Under the pieces are notes generated by a model. It was not told where the DNA came from. It did not search any database and was given only the letters and a program-made list of their open reading frames with translations. Made by a program: the position numbers and the translations under genes. 41,606 nt of DNA from Deltaproteobacteria bacterium (GTDB lineage Bacteria; Desulfobacterota; Syntrophobacteria; Syntrophobacterales; Syntrophobacteraceae), in assembly GCA_021777755.1 (NCBI GenBank), contig JAJYDE010000035.1:1-41606 (forward strand), read 5' to 3'. Positions 8,152-17,507 of this stretch are shown here, piece after piece; the first letter of the stretch is position 1; each line of letters starts with the position of its first letter.

Positions 8152-8504
8152 GCAGGGCGAAATCAAACGCCCCGGTTGCCGGCCTCATGCTCGAAAGCGA
8201 CCCGGGGGTTCGGCAAAGCAGGCCGGCCAACGTCAGGATCGGGGCTTGGCTGGCATCGGCGATCGTTTTGGGGGCGGTCTTTGTCGTATGTGCCGTTTTC
8301 TATGTGTGGCTTTATGTGCAGCATGTCGAAAACGGCTATCAACTGTCGCAGATGTGCCGGGAGTGCGAACTTCTTAGCACGGTGCAACGCAAGCTCACCC
8401 TTGAGTGGACGCAGTTCCAGGACCCTCAATGGCTGGCGCAGATGGGCCGGGATCAATTCGGCCTGGCCCCGCCGGGGCCCGGGCAGAAGGTGGTGATGCA
8501 CTAG
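8139..8504 (+). CDS. ftsL: FtsL-like bitopic division protein
   Basis: A 121-residue single-pass membrane protein: a short basic and neutral cytoplasmic part (1-35), one hydrophobic helix at about 36-58 (WLASAIVLGAVFVVCAVFYVW), then a periplasmic coiled-coil-like stretch (VENGYQLSQMCRECELLSTVQRKL) and a conserved-type end with QDPQWLAQMGRDQFGLAPPGPGQ, the pattern of FtsL/DivIC-family proteins. It would join FtsQ and FtsB to activate FtsW/FtsI. Sequence identity in this family is always low, so the call rests on topology, the coiled coil, and the position between rsmH and ftsI. ATG 8139 follows GGAGAA. Two Cys in the coiled coil are unusual. Confidence 0.8.
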   Translation: MGYMSRAKSNAPVAGLMLESDPGVRQSRPANVRIGAWLASAIVLGAVFVVCAVFYVWLYVQHVENGYQLSQMCRECELLSTVQRKLTLEWTQFQDPQWLAQMGRDQFGLAPPGPGQKVVMH

Positions 8505-8549
8505 AGGGTTTAAACCGTAAACAGGGCGCGGACAGTCCGGGAGAAAAAG

Positions 8550-10535
8550 ATGGAAAGGCGCGAGGAGCGAAAGTCGTTGAACTCCCGATACTGTACGTGT
8601 CGCACGCTTTTCCAGTTTGCAGTCATCGGCTGCCTGTGCGCCATTGTGGTCAAAGCCTTCACCATCCAGGTAATCCAGCACGCCCTTTGGGTGCGCAGGG
8701 CCAATGCCTGCCTGGACACCAAATTCATGCTTCCCGCATATCGAGGCACGATTTACGATCGGAAGGGCCGGGTACTGGCCTACTCGGTCCCCCAACTCTC
8801 GCTCTACGCTTTCGGCTCTCAGGTGAAAAACCCGGCAAAAACCGCGGCGCTCTTAAGTCCTATTTTGGATGAGCCCTCGGGCGCAATCGCAAAACAACTC
8901 ACCTCGACCAGGCGCTTCGTCTGGATAAAGCGTCAACTGACCGACCAGCAGGCAAACAGCATCGAGAAGCTAAAAGAGCCGGGCCTTAATCTGACCAGCG
9001 AATACAAGCGGTTCTATCCCTACCGGCAGGTGGGCGGCCAGGTTATAGGGGTTGTAAATATCGATGGAATCGGCATCGAGGGGGTGGAGAAATCTTTTGA
9101 CAAGGTGCTGCGAAGCAAGGCGGTACCCGTGTGCGCGTTAAGGGACGGGGGGCGCAGGATGTTGTGGCTGAGCGATTCCGCGCCCCCCGAGCCTGCCGAG
9201 AGCCGCGGTGTGAAGCTCTCCCTTGACACCTTCATCCAATACGTCACGGAAAGCGAGCTTCAAAAGGCGGCGCAAAAATACCAGGCCAAACAGGCCGAGG
9301 CGATCGTCATGGATGTTAAGACCCGCGAGGTGCTCGCCATGGCGAACTGGCCCTTTTTCGACCCCAACATCACTGCTGAAAAGAAGGGGGCCGGGGAGGA
9401 CGCGGCCAGAAATCACTGTGTTTCGGATTCGTTCGAGCCCGGGTCGACCTTCAAGATATTTCTGATGAGCGCCGCCATCGACCAGAAAATATTTCACGAA
9501 TTCAACAGCATCTATTGCGAAAACGGCCGCTGCAAGCTGGCCGGCCACTTCATAAAGGATGTTCACCCTCACGGATGGCTCACTTTGCAGGAAGTGTTGA
9601 AATTTTCGAGCAATATCGGGGCGGCCAAGATTGCCCTCACCCTGGGGGCCACAAGGTTTGACAGCTACATTCACGCCTTCGGGTTCGGCTCCGTTACGGG
9701 GATCGACCTGCCGGGAGAATTCAAAGGGCTGCTGCGGCCCCTCAAGAACTGGAGACCCATCGATTTGGCCGTTACGGGCTTCGGGCAAAGCATCGGAGTC
9801 ACCCCGATTCAGCTCGAAAACGCGGTTGCCGTGGTGGCGGGCGGGGGGCTGCGCGGTTCTCCGATAATCGTTGAGGGCATCCTCGATCCGCGGGGGGCAA
9901 ATACCCGGCAATTCCACTCGCTCGACGCCATGAGGATCACGAGAAAGGCGACAGCCAGCGTGGTTCGTGATATGATGGAAACCGTAACTCAGCAAGGAGG
10001 CACAGGGGTCGAAGCGGTGCCCGACGGCTACATCGTGGCGGGCAAGACCGGAACGGCCCAGGTAATGGACAAGCAGACAAAACGTTACTCGACTACAAAT
10101 TACACGGCGGTTTTTACCGGGTTCGTCCCGGCCGATCATCCCAGACTGGTCATTACGGTAATCGTCCACGATCCCCAAGGCTCCATCTACGGAGGGGTGG
10201 TCGCGGGGCCCGTATTCCGAAACATTGCCGCCACAGTGCTGCCCTACCTTGGCGTCATGCCTTCCCGGCCCGGTTTGCAGCCCGCGGTGAACGTTCGCGA
10301 GGCAAAAAACAAATCGGGCCATGCAAAAAAAATCCTGACGAAAAAAACCGTTGTGTTCAAAAGAGCAGCCGACAGGAAGAAACCCCGGGTTCAATCGGTG
10401 TTTGGAAAGGTTACCAAGGGAGCTGTCGGGCCGCATGAGGGCAAAATTCGTCCGGCTCGTCCAAACGGGCGCACCGGTGAGGGCAAGTATTCGTTAAAAG
10501 TGACCAAACCTCAGGCAGCGGTCTATCAGGAATGA
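8550..10535 (+). CDS. ftsI: Penicillin-binding protein FtsI (PBP3), septal transpeptidase
   Basis: A 661-residue class B PBP. A signal-anchor helix at about 20-40 is followed by the RGTIYDRKGRVLA motif of the dimerisation domain (65-77) and the transpeptidase domain: SxxK at Ser299-Lys302 (GSTFK), SSN at 353-355 and KTG at 499-501. It cross-links septal peptidoglycan together with FtsW. ATG 8550 follows GGGAG. The stop overlaps the murE start (ATGA). Odd point: after the transpeptidase domain ends near residue 570 there is a tail of about 90 residues, strongly enriched in Lys and Arg, which is not a PASTA domain and is longer than usual for FtsI. Confidence 0.95.
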   Translation: MERREERKSLNSRYCTCRTLFQFAVIGCLCAIVVKAFTIQVIQHALWVRRANACLDTKFMLPAYRGTIYDRKGRVLAYSVPQLSLYAFGSQVKNPAKTAALLSPILDEPSGAIAKQLTSTRRFVWIKRQLTDQQANSIEKLKEPGLNLTSEYKRFYPYRQVGGQVIGVVNIDGIGIEGVEKSFDKVLRSKAVPVCALRDGGRRMLWLSDSAPPEPAESRGVKLSLDTFIQYVTESELQKAAQKYQAKQAEAIVMDVKTREVLAMANWPFFDPNITAEKKGAGEDAARNHCVSDSFEPGSTFKIFLMSAAIDQKIFHEFNSIYCENGRCKLAGHFIKDVHPHGWLTLQEVLKFSSNIGAAKIALTLGATRFDSYIHAFGFGSVTGIDLPGEFKGLLRPLKNWRPIDLAVTGFGQSIGVTPIQLENAVAVVAGGGLRGSPIIVEGILDPRGANTRQFHSLDAMRITRKATASVVRDMMETVTQQGGTGVEAVPDGYIVAGKTGTAQVMDKQTKRYSTTNYTAVFTGFVPADHPRLVITVIVHDPQGSIYGGVVAGPVFRNIAATVLPYLGVMPSRPGLQPAVNVREAKNKSGHAKKILTKKTVVFKRAADRKKPRVQSVFGKVTKGAVGPHEGKIRPARPNGRTGEGKYSLKVTKPQAAVYQE

Positions 10536-12085
10536 AAACGCTCGAAAAACTCATCGAAGGTTTGGATGTAATCGGTCCCGTGGAGGGCGCGGACAGGGAG
10601 ATATCGGGCGTATGCTACGACTCCCGGCGCGCGGGGAAAGGCAGTCTTTTCGTCTGCGTTCCCGGAACCCGCACCGACGGGCACGAATTCATCCGGGACG
10701 CGGTGGAGCGCGGAGCGGTGGCCGTGGTTGCCAGGGAGGAAAAACCATCGAGCCTCGACACGGGATTTGTGCGCGTTCGTGACTCGCGTGCGGCCCTGGC
10801 CGCCATTGCGGCCAATTTTTTCGACCGGCCCGCCTCGAAACTTCAACTCATCGGGATAACGGGAACCAACGGCAAGACCACGACATCGCTTCTGATCGAA
10901 TCCATTCTGCGCAGCGCCGGCGCCAGCCCCGGAGTTCTTGGCACCATCGCCTACAGGTGGGCGGGTGAGGAAATTGCGGCCCCCATGACCACGCCCGAGT
11001 CCCTCGACCTGCAGGCGCTTTTTTCCCGGATGGTAACCGACGGGGTTTCTCACGTGGTCATGGAGGTCTCCTCTCATGCCCTGGCTCTTGGCAGAATAGC
11101 CGGATGCGAGTTCAAAACCGGCGTTTTCACCAATCTTTCGCAGGACCATCTGGATTTTCATTCCGATATGGAAGATTATTTCGCGGCCAAAAAGCTTCTT
11201 TTTTCCTCCCATCTGAGCCCGAGCATTTCCTCGGCGGTTGTCAACCTCGATGATCAATACGGGGGCAGGATAATCGAAAACGGCTCATGCCGCGCCGCAA
11301 GGGTTCTCGGTTACTCGGAAAAGCCCGCCTCGCAGGCTACTTTTAGAAAAGGGGTCCAAGCCGTTTTTGCAGAAGAGGTCCGCTTCAGTTCTTCAGGCAT
11401 CATCGCCAGAGTGCGGACCCCCGAGGGAACTGTGCAAATCGATTCCCGGCTGCTAGGCAAACTCAATCTCCAAAATATCCTGGCCGCGATCGGCGCGGGG
11501 ATTTCCCTGGGAATCGAGCCCGGGGACATCGAAGAGGGCATAAGGAGGCTTTCGCGTGTGGACGGGCGCCTTGAGCCCGTTTGCCTTCCCGAGGGTTGCG
11601 GCTTCCAGGTGGTTGTCGATTACGCCCACACTCCGGACGCCATGCAAAAGGCCCTTTCCTGTCTTCGGGAAATGACGGAAAAAAAGCTTATCGCGGTATT
11701 TGGCTGCGGAGGGGACCGCGACAGGCAAAAGCGGCCGATCATGGGAAAAGTGGCCGGGGAGCAGGCCGACCTTGTGATCATCACCAGCGACAATCCCCGC
11801 TCGGAGCCGCCCGAAGCGATCCTGGACCAAATCGAGGAAGGGGTGAAACGGGCCGGTATTGCGCTGCTTTCGCCTTCCACGATGGCCGGGGCGCTCAAGG
11901 GCTACACGAGGCAAATCGACAGGCGCAAGGCCATCGAGCTTGCCCTGGCCCTGGCCGGTCCCGGAGACATGGTTTTTATAGGCGGCAAGGGCCACGAAAC
12001 CTATCAGATAATCGGTTCGACAAGACATTCTTTCGACGACCGGCAGGTGGTGAGGGAATACTTTGGAGGGGGGATCTCGCAATGA
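10532..12085 (+). CDS. murE: UDP-N-acetylmuramyl-tripeptide synthetase MurE (meso-DAP type)
   Basis: A 517-residue cytoplasmic Mur ligase adding the third residue of the stem peptide. N-terminal UDP-binding domain (1-105), then the ATP loop GITGTNGKTTTS starting near 108, the central EVSSHALALGR segment, and the C-terminal domain. The amino-acid selectivity motif reads DNPR at residues 420-423, which in the family goes with meso-diaminopimelate rather than lysine, as expected in a Gram-negative. ATG overlaps the ftsI stop as ATGA, and the stop overlaps murF in the same way, indicating translational coupling. Confidence 0.96.
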   Translation: MKTLEKLIEGLDVIGPVEGADREISGVCYDSRRAGKGSLFVCVPGTRTDGHEFIRDAVERGAVAVVAREEKPSSLDTGFVRVRDSRAALAAIAANFFDRPASKLQLIGITGTNGKTTTSLLIESILRSAGASPGVLGTIAYRWAGEEIAAPMTTPESLDLQALFSRMVTDGVSHVVMEVSSHALALGRIAGCEFKTGVFTNLSQDHLDFHSDMEDYFAAKKLLFSSHLSPSISSAVVNLDDQYGGRIIENGSCRAARVLGYSEKPASQATFRKGVQAVFAEEVRFSSSGIIARVRTPEGTVQIDSRLLGKLNLQNILAAIGAGISLGIEPGDIEEGIRRLSRVDGRLEPVCLPEGCGFQVVVDYAHTPDAMQKALSCLREMTEKKLIAVFGCGGDRDRQKRPIMGKVAGEQADLVIITSDNPRSEPPEAILDQIEEGVKRAGIALLSPSTMAGALKGYTRQIDRRKAIELALALAGPGDMVFIGGKGHETYQIIGSTRHSFDDRQVVREYFGGGISQ

Positions 12086-13500
12086 CCGGTGAACCGCGCA
12101 TGATCGGGACCGTGGAAAGGCTGGCCGCGGACGCCGGCGGAAGAGTGCTCCGCGGAGACCTCGGGAGCGCGGTCCGGGCGGTTTGCACGGATACCCGCCA
12201 TATCGAGCCGCAAGACTGTTTTCTCGCTTTGCGGGGTGAAAACCACGACGGCCACGCTTTCGTTTCGGAGGCTTTAAGGAAGGGGGCGGGGGCGGTGATC
12301 GTATCGGAGGAGGTCGGTCTTCCCCCGGGTTCTTCCGCGGCGGTCATAAAGGTCGAAGACACCCTTTTCGCCCTGGGCGAACTGGCGAGGCGCCGCCGCA
12401 TGAGGTTCGACATCCCGGTGATAGCCGTTTCGGGCAGCAACGGCAAAACCAGCACCAAGGAGATGGCTGCGGCGATTTTGAGCCGGACTCGCGGGGTGCT
12501 CAAAAACACGGGCAATTTCAACAATTTGATCGGTTTGCCCCTTACACTGCTCGCTCTTGGCGCGGAACATGAGGTGGCCGTTGTGGAAATGGGGATAAAC
12601 GTTCCGGGGGAAATGGAGCGACTGGCGCGGATAGGCTCCCCCACCGTGGGAGTTATCACCAATATCCATGCGGCTCACCTGGAAGGGCTCGAATCGATCG
12701 AGCGCATCCTGGAGGAAAAGGCAAAGCTGTGGCAGGCGCTTGGTCCGCAAGGACTCGCGGTGGTAAATCTTGACGACCCGATGCTTTGCCGGTTTGCTGA
12801 AGGGATAAAGGCCCGCAAGATAACCTTTTCGTGTTCGAACTCGGCCGCGGACGTGTCGATTTCTTCCCGGATCGAAGTCCGCCGGGGCAAGACCATGTTC
12901 CGGATAAAGGCCGCTGGAGTCGAAATACCAGTCCTTCTTCCGGTAATGGGCGAGCACTACGCTCGAAACGCCCTGGCCGCAACGGCGGCCGCTCTTGGCG
13001 CCGGGGCGCGGGCGGCGGATGTCGAGCCGGGTCTTGCGAGCTTTGCGCCGGTGGCTCAAAGGATGCGCTGCCTGCAGTTGGATGATGGCGGGGTCCTGGT
13101 CGACGATACCTATAACGCCAATCCCGGTTCCATGATTGCCGCCCTCCAGGCGGTCACCGCGGCAAAGTCGGACAGCCCCTTTGTTGCGGTCCTGGGGGAG
13201 ATGCGCGAACTCGGCCCGAAAAGCGCTCTTCTCCATTTCGAAGTGGGGAGGGCTTTTGGCGCGGCGAAGCCGGCCCGGCTGATCGCCCTGGGGGCCACGG
13301 GCGAGGAGTTCTTAAAAGGTGCCCGGTGTGCGGGGCTGGATGAATCGCTTTGCTTTCATGCCGCCGATCATGACCAGGCGGCCGATTACCTGGGGCGGAC
13401 CGTTCCCGCCGGGGCGTGGATCCTGGTCAAGGGCTCCCGTCTTATGGCCATGGAAAAAATCGTTCAAAGGATCAGCGAAGACCGGGGAATGAAGAATTGA
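12082..13500 (+). CDS. murF: UDP-MurNAc-tripeptide:D-alanyl-D-alanine ligase MurF
   Basis: A 472-residue Mur ligase completing the pentapeptide precursor. The ATP loop is AVSGSNGKTSTKEM near residue 117, followed by NTGNFNNLIGLPLTLL, which is diagnostic for MurF, and VDDTYNANPGSM in the C-terminal part. ATG 12082 overlaps the murE stop, with GGAGGGGGG a few bases upstream. The stop overlaps the TTG start of murD (TTGA). mraY, which normally follows murF, is not present: no base separates the two Mur ligase genes. Confidence 0.96.
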   Translation: MTGEPRMIGTVERLAADAGGRVLRGDLGSAVRAVCTDTRHIEPQDCFLALRGENHDGHAFVSEALRKGAGAVIVSEEVGLPPGSSAAVIKVEDTLFALGELARRRRMRFDIPVIAVSGSNGKTSTKEMAAAILSRTRGVLKNTGNFNNLIGLPLTLLALGAEHEVAVVEMGINVPGEMERLARIGSPTVGVITNIHAAHLEGLESIERILEEKAKLWQALGPQGLAVVNLDDPMLCRFAEGIKARKITFSCSNSAADVSISSRIEVRRGKTMFRIKAAGVEIPVLLPVMGEHYARNALAATAAALGAGARAADVEPGLASFAPVAQRMRCLQLDDGGVLVDDTYNANPGSMIAALQAVTAAKSDSPFVAVLGEMRELGPKSALLHFEVGRAFGAAKPARLIALGATGEEFLKGARCAGLDESLCFHAADHDQAADYLGRTVPAGAWILVKGSRLMAMEKIVQRISEDRGMKN

Positions 13501-14867
13501 GGCAAAAGGGACGTTCGAAAACTCTGGTCGTCGGCCTCGGGGCTTCGGGGTGCGCGGTCTGCGAGTTGCTTTTGAGCCGGGGGGCTCAAGTGGTGGCAAC
13601 CGACCTGCGTTCGCCATCCGAATTTGGCGGCGCGCTTGATCCAATCGAACGTGCCGGGGCGCAACTGCGCCTTGGCGGCCACGACCTGGAAGATTTTCTA
13701 AACGCCGAAAGCATTATCCTCAGCCCCGGCGTTCCTCTGGACATGGAGCCCCTGGCCCGGGCCCGAAGCCGGGGAATAGAGATCCTGGGCGAACTCGAGT
13801 GGGCCTGGCGCCAGGTGAGTCTGCCCACGGTGGCCGTAACCGGGGCCAACGGAAAAACAACCACTACCGCCCTGATCGGCGAAATGTTCAAACAGGCCGG
13901 AAGGCGTGCTTTCGTGGGCGGCAACATCGGTACGCCCCTCAGCCGCTGGATTGTTTCCGGGGAGAAAGCGGACGTGCTGGTGCTGGAAGTGAGCAGTTTC
14001 CAGCTGGATACCGCTTCGAGCTTCCGCCCGGATGTGGCCGTGTTGCTAAACGTTACCGAAGATCACCTGGACCGGTACCCGAGTTTTGAAGCCTATGCGG
14101 ATTCCAAGCTCTCGATTTTCGCCAGGCAAGGCGGGGCGGATTTTGCGATCATAAACGGGGCGGATCCTGTTTGCGTAAGGCGTGCAGGGGAAATTCCCGG
14201 AAAACTCCTCCGGTTTGGCGCAACGAGCCCAGCGGCAAACGCGGCGCTTTCGGGTTCCACGGTGAGACTCAACATCCCGGGCATGGCCGACATGGAGATC
14301 AGCCTTGAAAAAGCCCGACTTCACGGTGCGCACAACCGCGAAAACATCATGGCCGCCTGTCTTGCCGCCGGGTGTGCGGGAATCGGCCCCGAGGCGATGC
14401 AGGCCGCGGTGGACGCCTTCGAAGGCTTTGCCCACCGGTTCCAGCGGGTTGGCAGCTGGAAGGGAATCGATTTCTACGATGACTCGAAGGCCACCAACGT
14501 GGGGGCCGTGGTAAAGGCTCTGGAAGGCCTCGAGGGGCCCGTGCTGCTGCTTCTGGGTGGAAGGGACAAGCTCGGGGCCTACGAACCGCTTCTTGCTCCC
14601 CTGGCCGCCCGGGGCAAAAGGGTTTTCGCCTTCGGGGAGGCCGGACCAAAAATTTACGATTGTCTGCGCGCCTGCGTCCCGGCGGGGCTCTATCCGGATC
14701 TCGCCTCGGCTTTCCGCGATGCGGTGGCCCGGGCGGCGCCCGGAGACGTTGTGCTTCTCTCTCCGGCCTGCGCCTCCTTCGATCAGTATCGGAGCTACGC
14801 GCACCGGGGGGACCATTTCAGGCAACTGGTCGCCGAACTGGGGGATTTTCAATTCAGGCAACAGTGA
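13497..14867 (+). CDS. murD: UDP-N-acetylmuramoylalanine:D-glutamate ligase MurD
   Basis: A 456-residue Mur ligase adding D-glutamate. It opens with a Rossmann-like TLVVGLGASGCAVCELL segment, then the ATP loop VTGANGKTTTTALIGEM, LEVSSFQL, and HRFQRVGSWKGIDFYDDSKATN, the MurD signature. The start is taken as TTG 13497, which overlaps the murF stop and is preceded by GGGGAATGAAGAA; no ATG in this frame gives a sensible N-terminus. It lies directly behind murF, so mraY has been lost or never entered this position. ftsW follows after 9 bases. Confidence 0.95.
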   Translation: MRQKGRSKTLVVGLGASGCAVCELLLSRGAQVVATDLRSPSEFGGALDPIERAGAQLRLGGHDLEDFLNAESIILSPGVPLDMEPLARARSRGIEILGELEWAWRQVSLPTVAVTGANGKTTTTALIGEMFKQAGRRAFVGGNIGTPLSRWIVSGEKADVLVLEVSSFQLDTASSFRPDVAVLLNVTEDHLDRYPSFEAYADSKLSIFARQGGADFAIINGADPVCVRRAGEIPGKLLRFGATSPAANAALSGSTVRLNIPGMADMEISLEKARLHGAHNRENIMAACLAAGCAGIGPEAMQAAVDAFEGFAHRFQRVGSWKGIDFYDDSKATNVGAVVKALEGLEGPVLLLLGGRDKLGAYEPLLAPLAARGKRVFAFGEAGPKIYDCLRACVPAGLYPDLASAFRDAVARAAPGDVVLLSPACASFDQYRSYAHRGDHFRQLVAELGDFQFRQQ

Positions 14868-14876
14868 GGGGTTACA

Positions 14877-16055
14877 TTGTCTAGAACAGCCTCGGATGCG
14901 CCAATGGGCGCGCTGGAAAACCCGAAGGACAGACTTCGCTACTGGAAGCCTCTTCCTTTGCATGTCCAGTTGTGGGTCGAGGTGTCCCTTCTGATCGCCT
15001 TCGGCCTGATCATGGTCTACAGCGCCAGCTCCATCCCGGCGCTCAAGAAGTTTTCGGATTCGAGCTATTACCTCAAACGGGAGCTTTTTTGCATCGCGAT
15101 CGGCTTTTCACTCATGTTCACCTTGAGCCGGGTCCCCTACCGCTCTTTTAAAAAGTACTCCGGCCCGCTCATGCTGACCATGCTTGCCATGTTGACGGTG
15201 GTCCTGATTCCGGGCGTGGGGGTCAAGATAAACCATGCACGGCGCTGGCTGCGAGTCGGCCCGCTGCATATTCAGCCCGCCGAGTATGCGAAGGTGGTCT
15301 GGGTTTTGTTTCTGAGTTCGGCTCTTGTCAGAAAGCAGGAGCGCATCAAGCAGCCCCGGGTCAGCTTCTGGCCCTATCTGATCCTTTGCGGGGTCTTCTG
15401 CGTCCTTTTGCTCAAAGAACCGGACTTTGGCACCGTCTTCATGTTCGTTCTTCTTATGGTCATCATGATGGCCGTTACCGGGGTGCCCTTCCGCTGTTTT
15501 TTCCTCATGGCCCCTTTTGGCGCCTTCGCCTTTTACAGGATGGTCTTCCGGGTGCCTTACCGTCTCAAGCGCTGGGAGGCCTTTCTAAATCCGTGGGTCG
15601 ATCCGCTCTATTCGGGCTACCAGCTGATACAGGGATGGATTGCGGTCGGCTCGGGAGGCCTTTGGGGCAAAGGGCTGGGCGCGGGACAGGAAAAACTTCT
15701 CTATCTGCCCGAGTCCTACACCGATTTCATCCTGGCCGTGATCGGGGAGGAATTGGGCTTTCTGGGCATCCTTTTGACCTGCGTGCTTTTCCTCTTTCTT
15801 TTTCTAACCGGCCTTGGAATCTCAAGGGACGCTCCCGATTATTTCGGAAGCACGCTTGCGATGGGGCTGACCATGCTCATTTCGCTCGAAGCTCTGCTCA
15901 ACATGGGGGTTGTGCTCGGACTTGTGCCCACAAAGGGAACGGCCCTTCCCTTCATCTCCTATGGAGGCAGCGCCTTTGTCGCCAGTTGCATCGCCGCGGG
16001 AATGCTCTTGAGCATTGCCGGAAGCTGTGAAAAACGAGCCGATAATTTTGATTGA
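14877..16055 (+). CDS. ftsW: Peptidoglycan glycosyltransferase FtsW (SEDS family)
   Basis: A 392-residue polytopic membrane protein with about ten hydrophobic helices, polymerising lipid II at the septum with FtsI. Typical stretches include GLIMVYSASS near the first helix, HARRWLRVGPLHIQPAEYAKV, LLKEPDFGT, the extracellular SGYQLIQGWIAVGSGGLWGKGLG loop, and the C-terminal LPFISYGGSA. TTG 14877 was chosen because GAGGGG precedes it at 7 bases; ATG 14904 is the alternative. The stop lies inside the upstream extension of the murC frame, leaving no room for murG, which normally sits between ftsW and murC. Confidence 0.95.
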   Translation: MSRTASDAPMGALENPKDRLRYWKPLPLHVQLWVEVSLLIAFGLIMVYSASSIPALKKFSDSSYYLKRELFCIAIGFSLMFTLSRVPYRSFKKYSGPLMLTMLAMLTVVLIPGVGVKINHARRWLRVGPLHIQPAEYAKVVWVLFLSSALVRKQERIKQPRVSFWPYLILCGVFCVLLLKEPDFGTVFMFVLLMVIMMAVTGVPFRCFFLMAPFGAFAFYRMVFRVPYRLKRWEAFLNPWVDPLYSGYQLIQGWIAVGSGGLWGKGLGAGQEKLLYLPESYTDFILAVIGEELGFLGILLTCVLFLFLFLTGLGISRDAPDYFGSTLAMGLTMLISLEALLNMGVVLGLVPTKGTALPFISYGGSAFVASCIAAGMLLSIAGSCEKRADNFD

Positions 16056-16093
16056 ATCTCCTTGGCAATGAGTACTCGGAAAACGAAGATATT

Positions 16094-17476
16094 ATGTTCA
16101 AACGTTATCAACATATTCATTTTATAGGAATCGGCGGGATCGGGATGAGCGGGATAGCCGAGTTGCTTCTCAATCTCGGATACCAGGTGAGCGGGTCCGA
16201 CCAGAGATTGTCGGAGATAACCGCAAGGCTTGGCGCCCTGGGCGCGGTTGTCTGTTGCGGCCACGATCCGGCAAACCTTGCGGGCGCCGATGTCGTAGTG
16301 ACCTCATCGGCCATCTCGGAAGACAACCCCGAGCTGCAGGCGGCCCGAAGGCTTCCCAAGGTCCCCGTCATACGGCGCGCGGAGATGCTGGCCGAACTGA
16401 TGCGCCTGAAGTATTCGGTCCTGGTGGCCGGGGCCCACGGCAAAACCACCACGACCTCGATGGCCTCCACCGTGCTGGCCCGCGGAGGCCTCGACCCCAC
16501 GGTGGTCATCGGAGGAAAGCTAAACGCCTGGGGCACCAATGCAAAACTTGGAACCGGGGAGTTCATGGTGGCCGAAGCCGATGAGAGCGACGGCACATTC
16601 CTGCTTTTGCCCCCGACGATCGCCGTGGTGACAAACATCGATCTGGAACACCTCGACTTCTACCGCGACATTGAGCACATTCGCGACACCTTCCTGCGCT
16701 TCATCAATAAGGTCCCGTTTTACGGCCAGGCGATACTCTGCCTTGAGGACGAAAACATCCAGGCGATTTTGCCGCGTGTCGAGAAAAGATTTGTGACCTA
16801 CGGATTTTCCTCTCAGGCCGATTTCCAGGCAAGGCAGGTCGAAAACCGCGGTCTTTGCAGCACCTTTCGGGTTTTTCATCAAATGCGCGAACTGGGCGAA
16901 ATGGAGATCCGCATTCCCGGTCGCCACAATGTGCTAAATGCCCTTGCCTGCGTTGCGGTGGCCCATGAACTCGAGATTGCCTGGCCGGCCGTGCAGGCGG
17001 GGCTGCGCGATATGACCGGCGTCCAGCGCAGGTTTCAGATAAAGGGCGAAGCCGGGGGCGTTCTGGTCCTCGACGACTACGGCCATCACCCGACGGAAAT
17101 AAGGGCCGTACTGGAGGCCCTGGCCGGCTGTTATCCCGACCGACGTCGCATAATAGCCTTTCAGCCGCACCGTTACAGCCGCACCAAGGCCCTGCTCGAA
17201 CAGTTCGCCAGGTGTTTTTACGACTGTGACGTTCTGCTGGTTTCCGAAATCTATCCGGCCAGCGAAAAGCCAATCCCGGGCATAACCGGCCTCGGCCTGG
17301 CCGAGCAAATCGCGGCCCACGGGCACCACGAACTCCATTTTTGCCCGACTTTTGAAGAAATGGGCGAAAAGTTGAAGAGCCTGGTAAGGCCGGGAGACGT
17401 CGTTATGACCCTCGGGGCCGGAAGCATCTTCCAGGTTGGCGAAGCGCTCCTGGAAAGCCTCGGGGCGAAGGCTTGA
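16094..17476 (+). CDS. murC: UDP-N-acetylmuramate:L-alanine ligase MurC
   Basis: A 460-residue Mur ligase catalysing the first peptide addition. It opens with HIHFIGIGGIGMSGIAELL, the UDP-MurNAc-binding Rossmann motif, then the ATP loop AGAHGKTTTTSM near 113, the EADESDGTFL motif, and DDYGHHPTEI in the C-terminal domain. ATG 16094 was chosen to give the family-standard N-terminus; GGAAAACGAAG lies upstream. The same frame is open back to a TTG at 16052 that overlaps the ftsW stop, an alternative coupled start adding 14 residues. murB follows after 31 bases. Confidence 0.95.
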   Translation: MFKRYQHIHFIGIGGIGMSGIAELLLNLGYQVSGSDQRLSEITARLGALGAVVCCGHDPANLAGADVVVTSSAISEDNPELQAARRLPKVPVIRRAEMLAELMRLKYSVLVAGAHGKTTTTSMASTVLARGGLDPTVVIGGKLNAWGTNAKLGTGEFMVAEADESDGTFLLLPPTIAVVTNIDLEHLDFYRDIEHIRDTFLRFINKVPFYGQAILCLEDENIQAILPRVEKRFVTYGFSSQADFQARQVENRGLCSTFRVFHQMRELGEMEIRIPGRHNVLNALACVAVAHELEIAWPAVQAGLRDMTGVQRRFQIKGEAGGVLVLDDYGHHPTEIRAVLEALAGCYPDRRRIIAFQPHRYSRTKALLEQFARCFYDCDVLLVSEIYPASEKPIPGITGLGLAEQIAAHGHHELHFCPTFEEMGEKLKSLVRPGDVVMTLGAGSIFQVGEALLESLGAKA

Positions 17477-17507
17477 AAAGCTCGATCGACACGGTGCATG
17501 GAAGAAG

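Noticed and set aside
9138-10436. Minus-strand frame of 432 codons inside ftsI
   Set aside because: Antisense frame in GC-rich DNA; ftsI on the plus strand has all its catalytic motifs.
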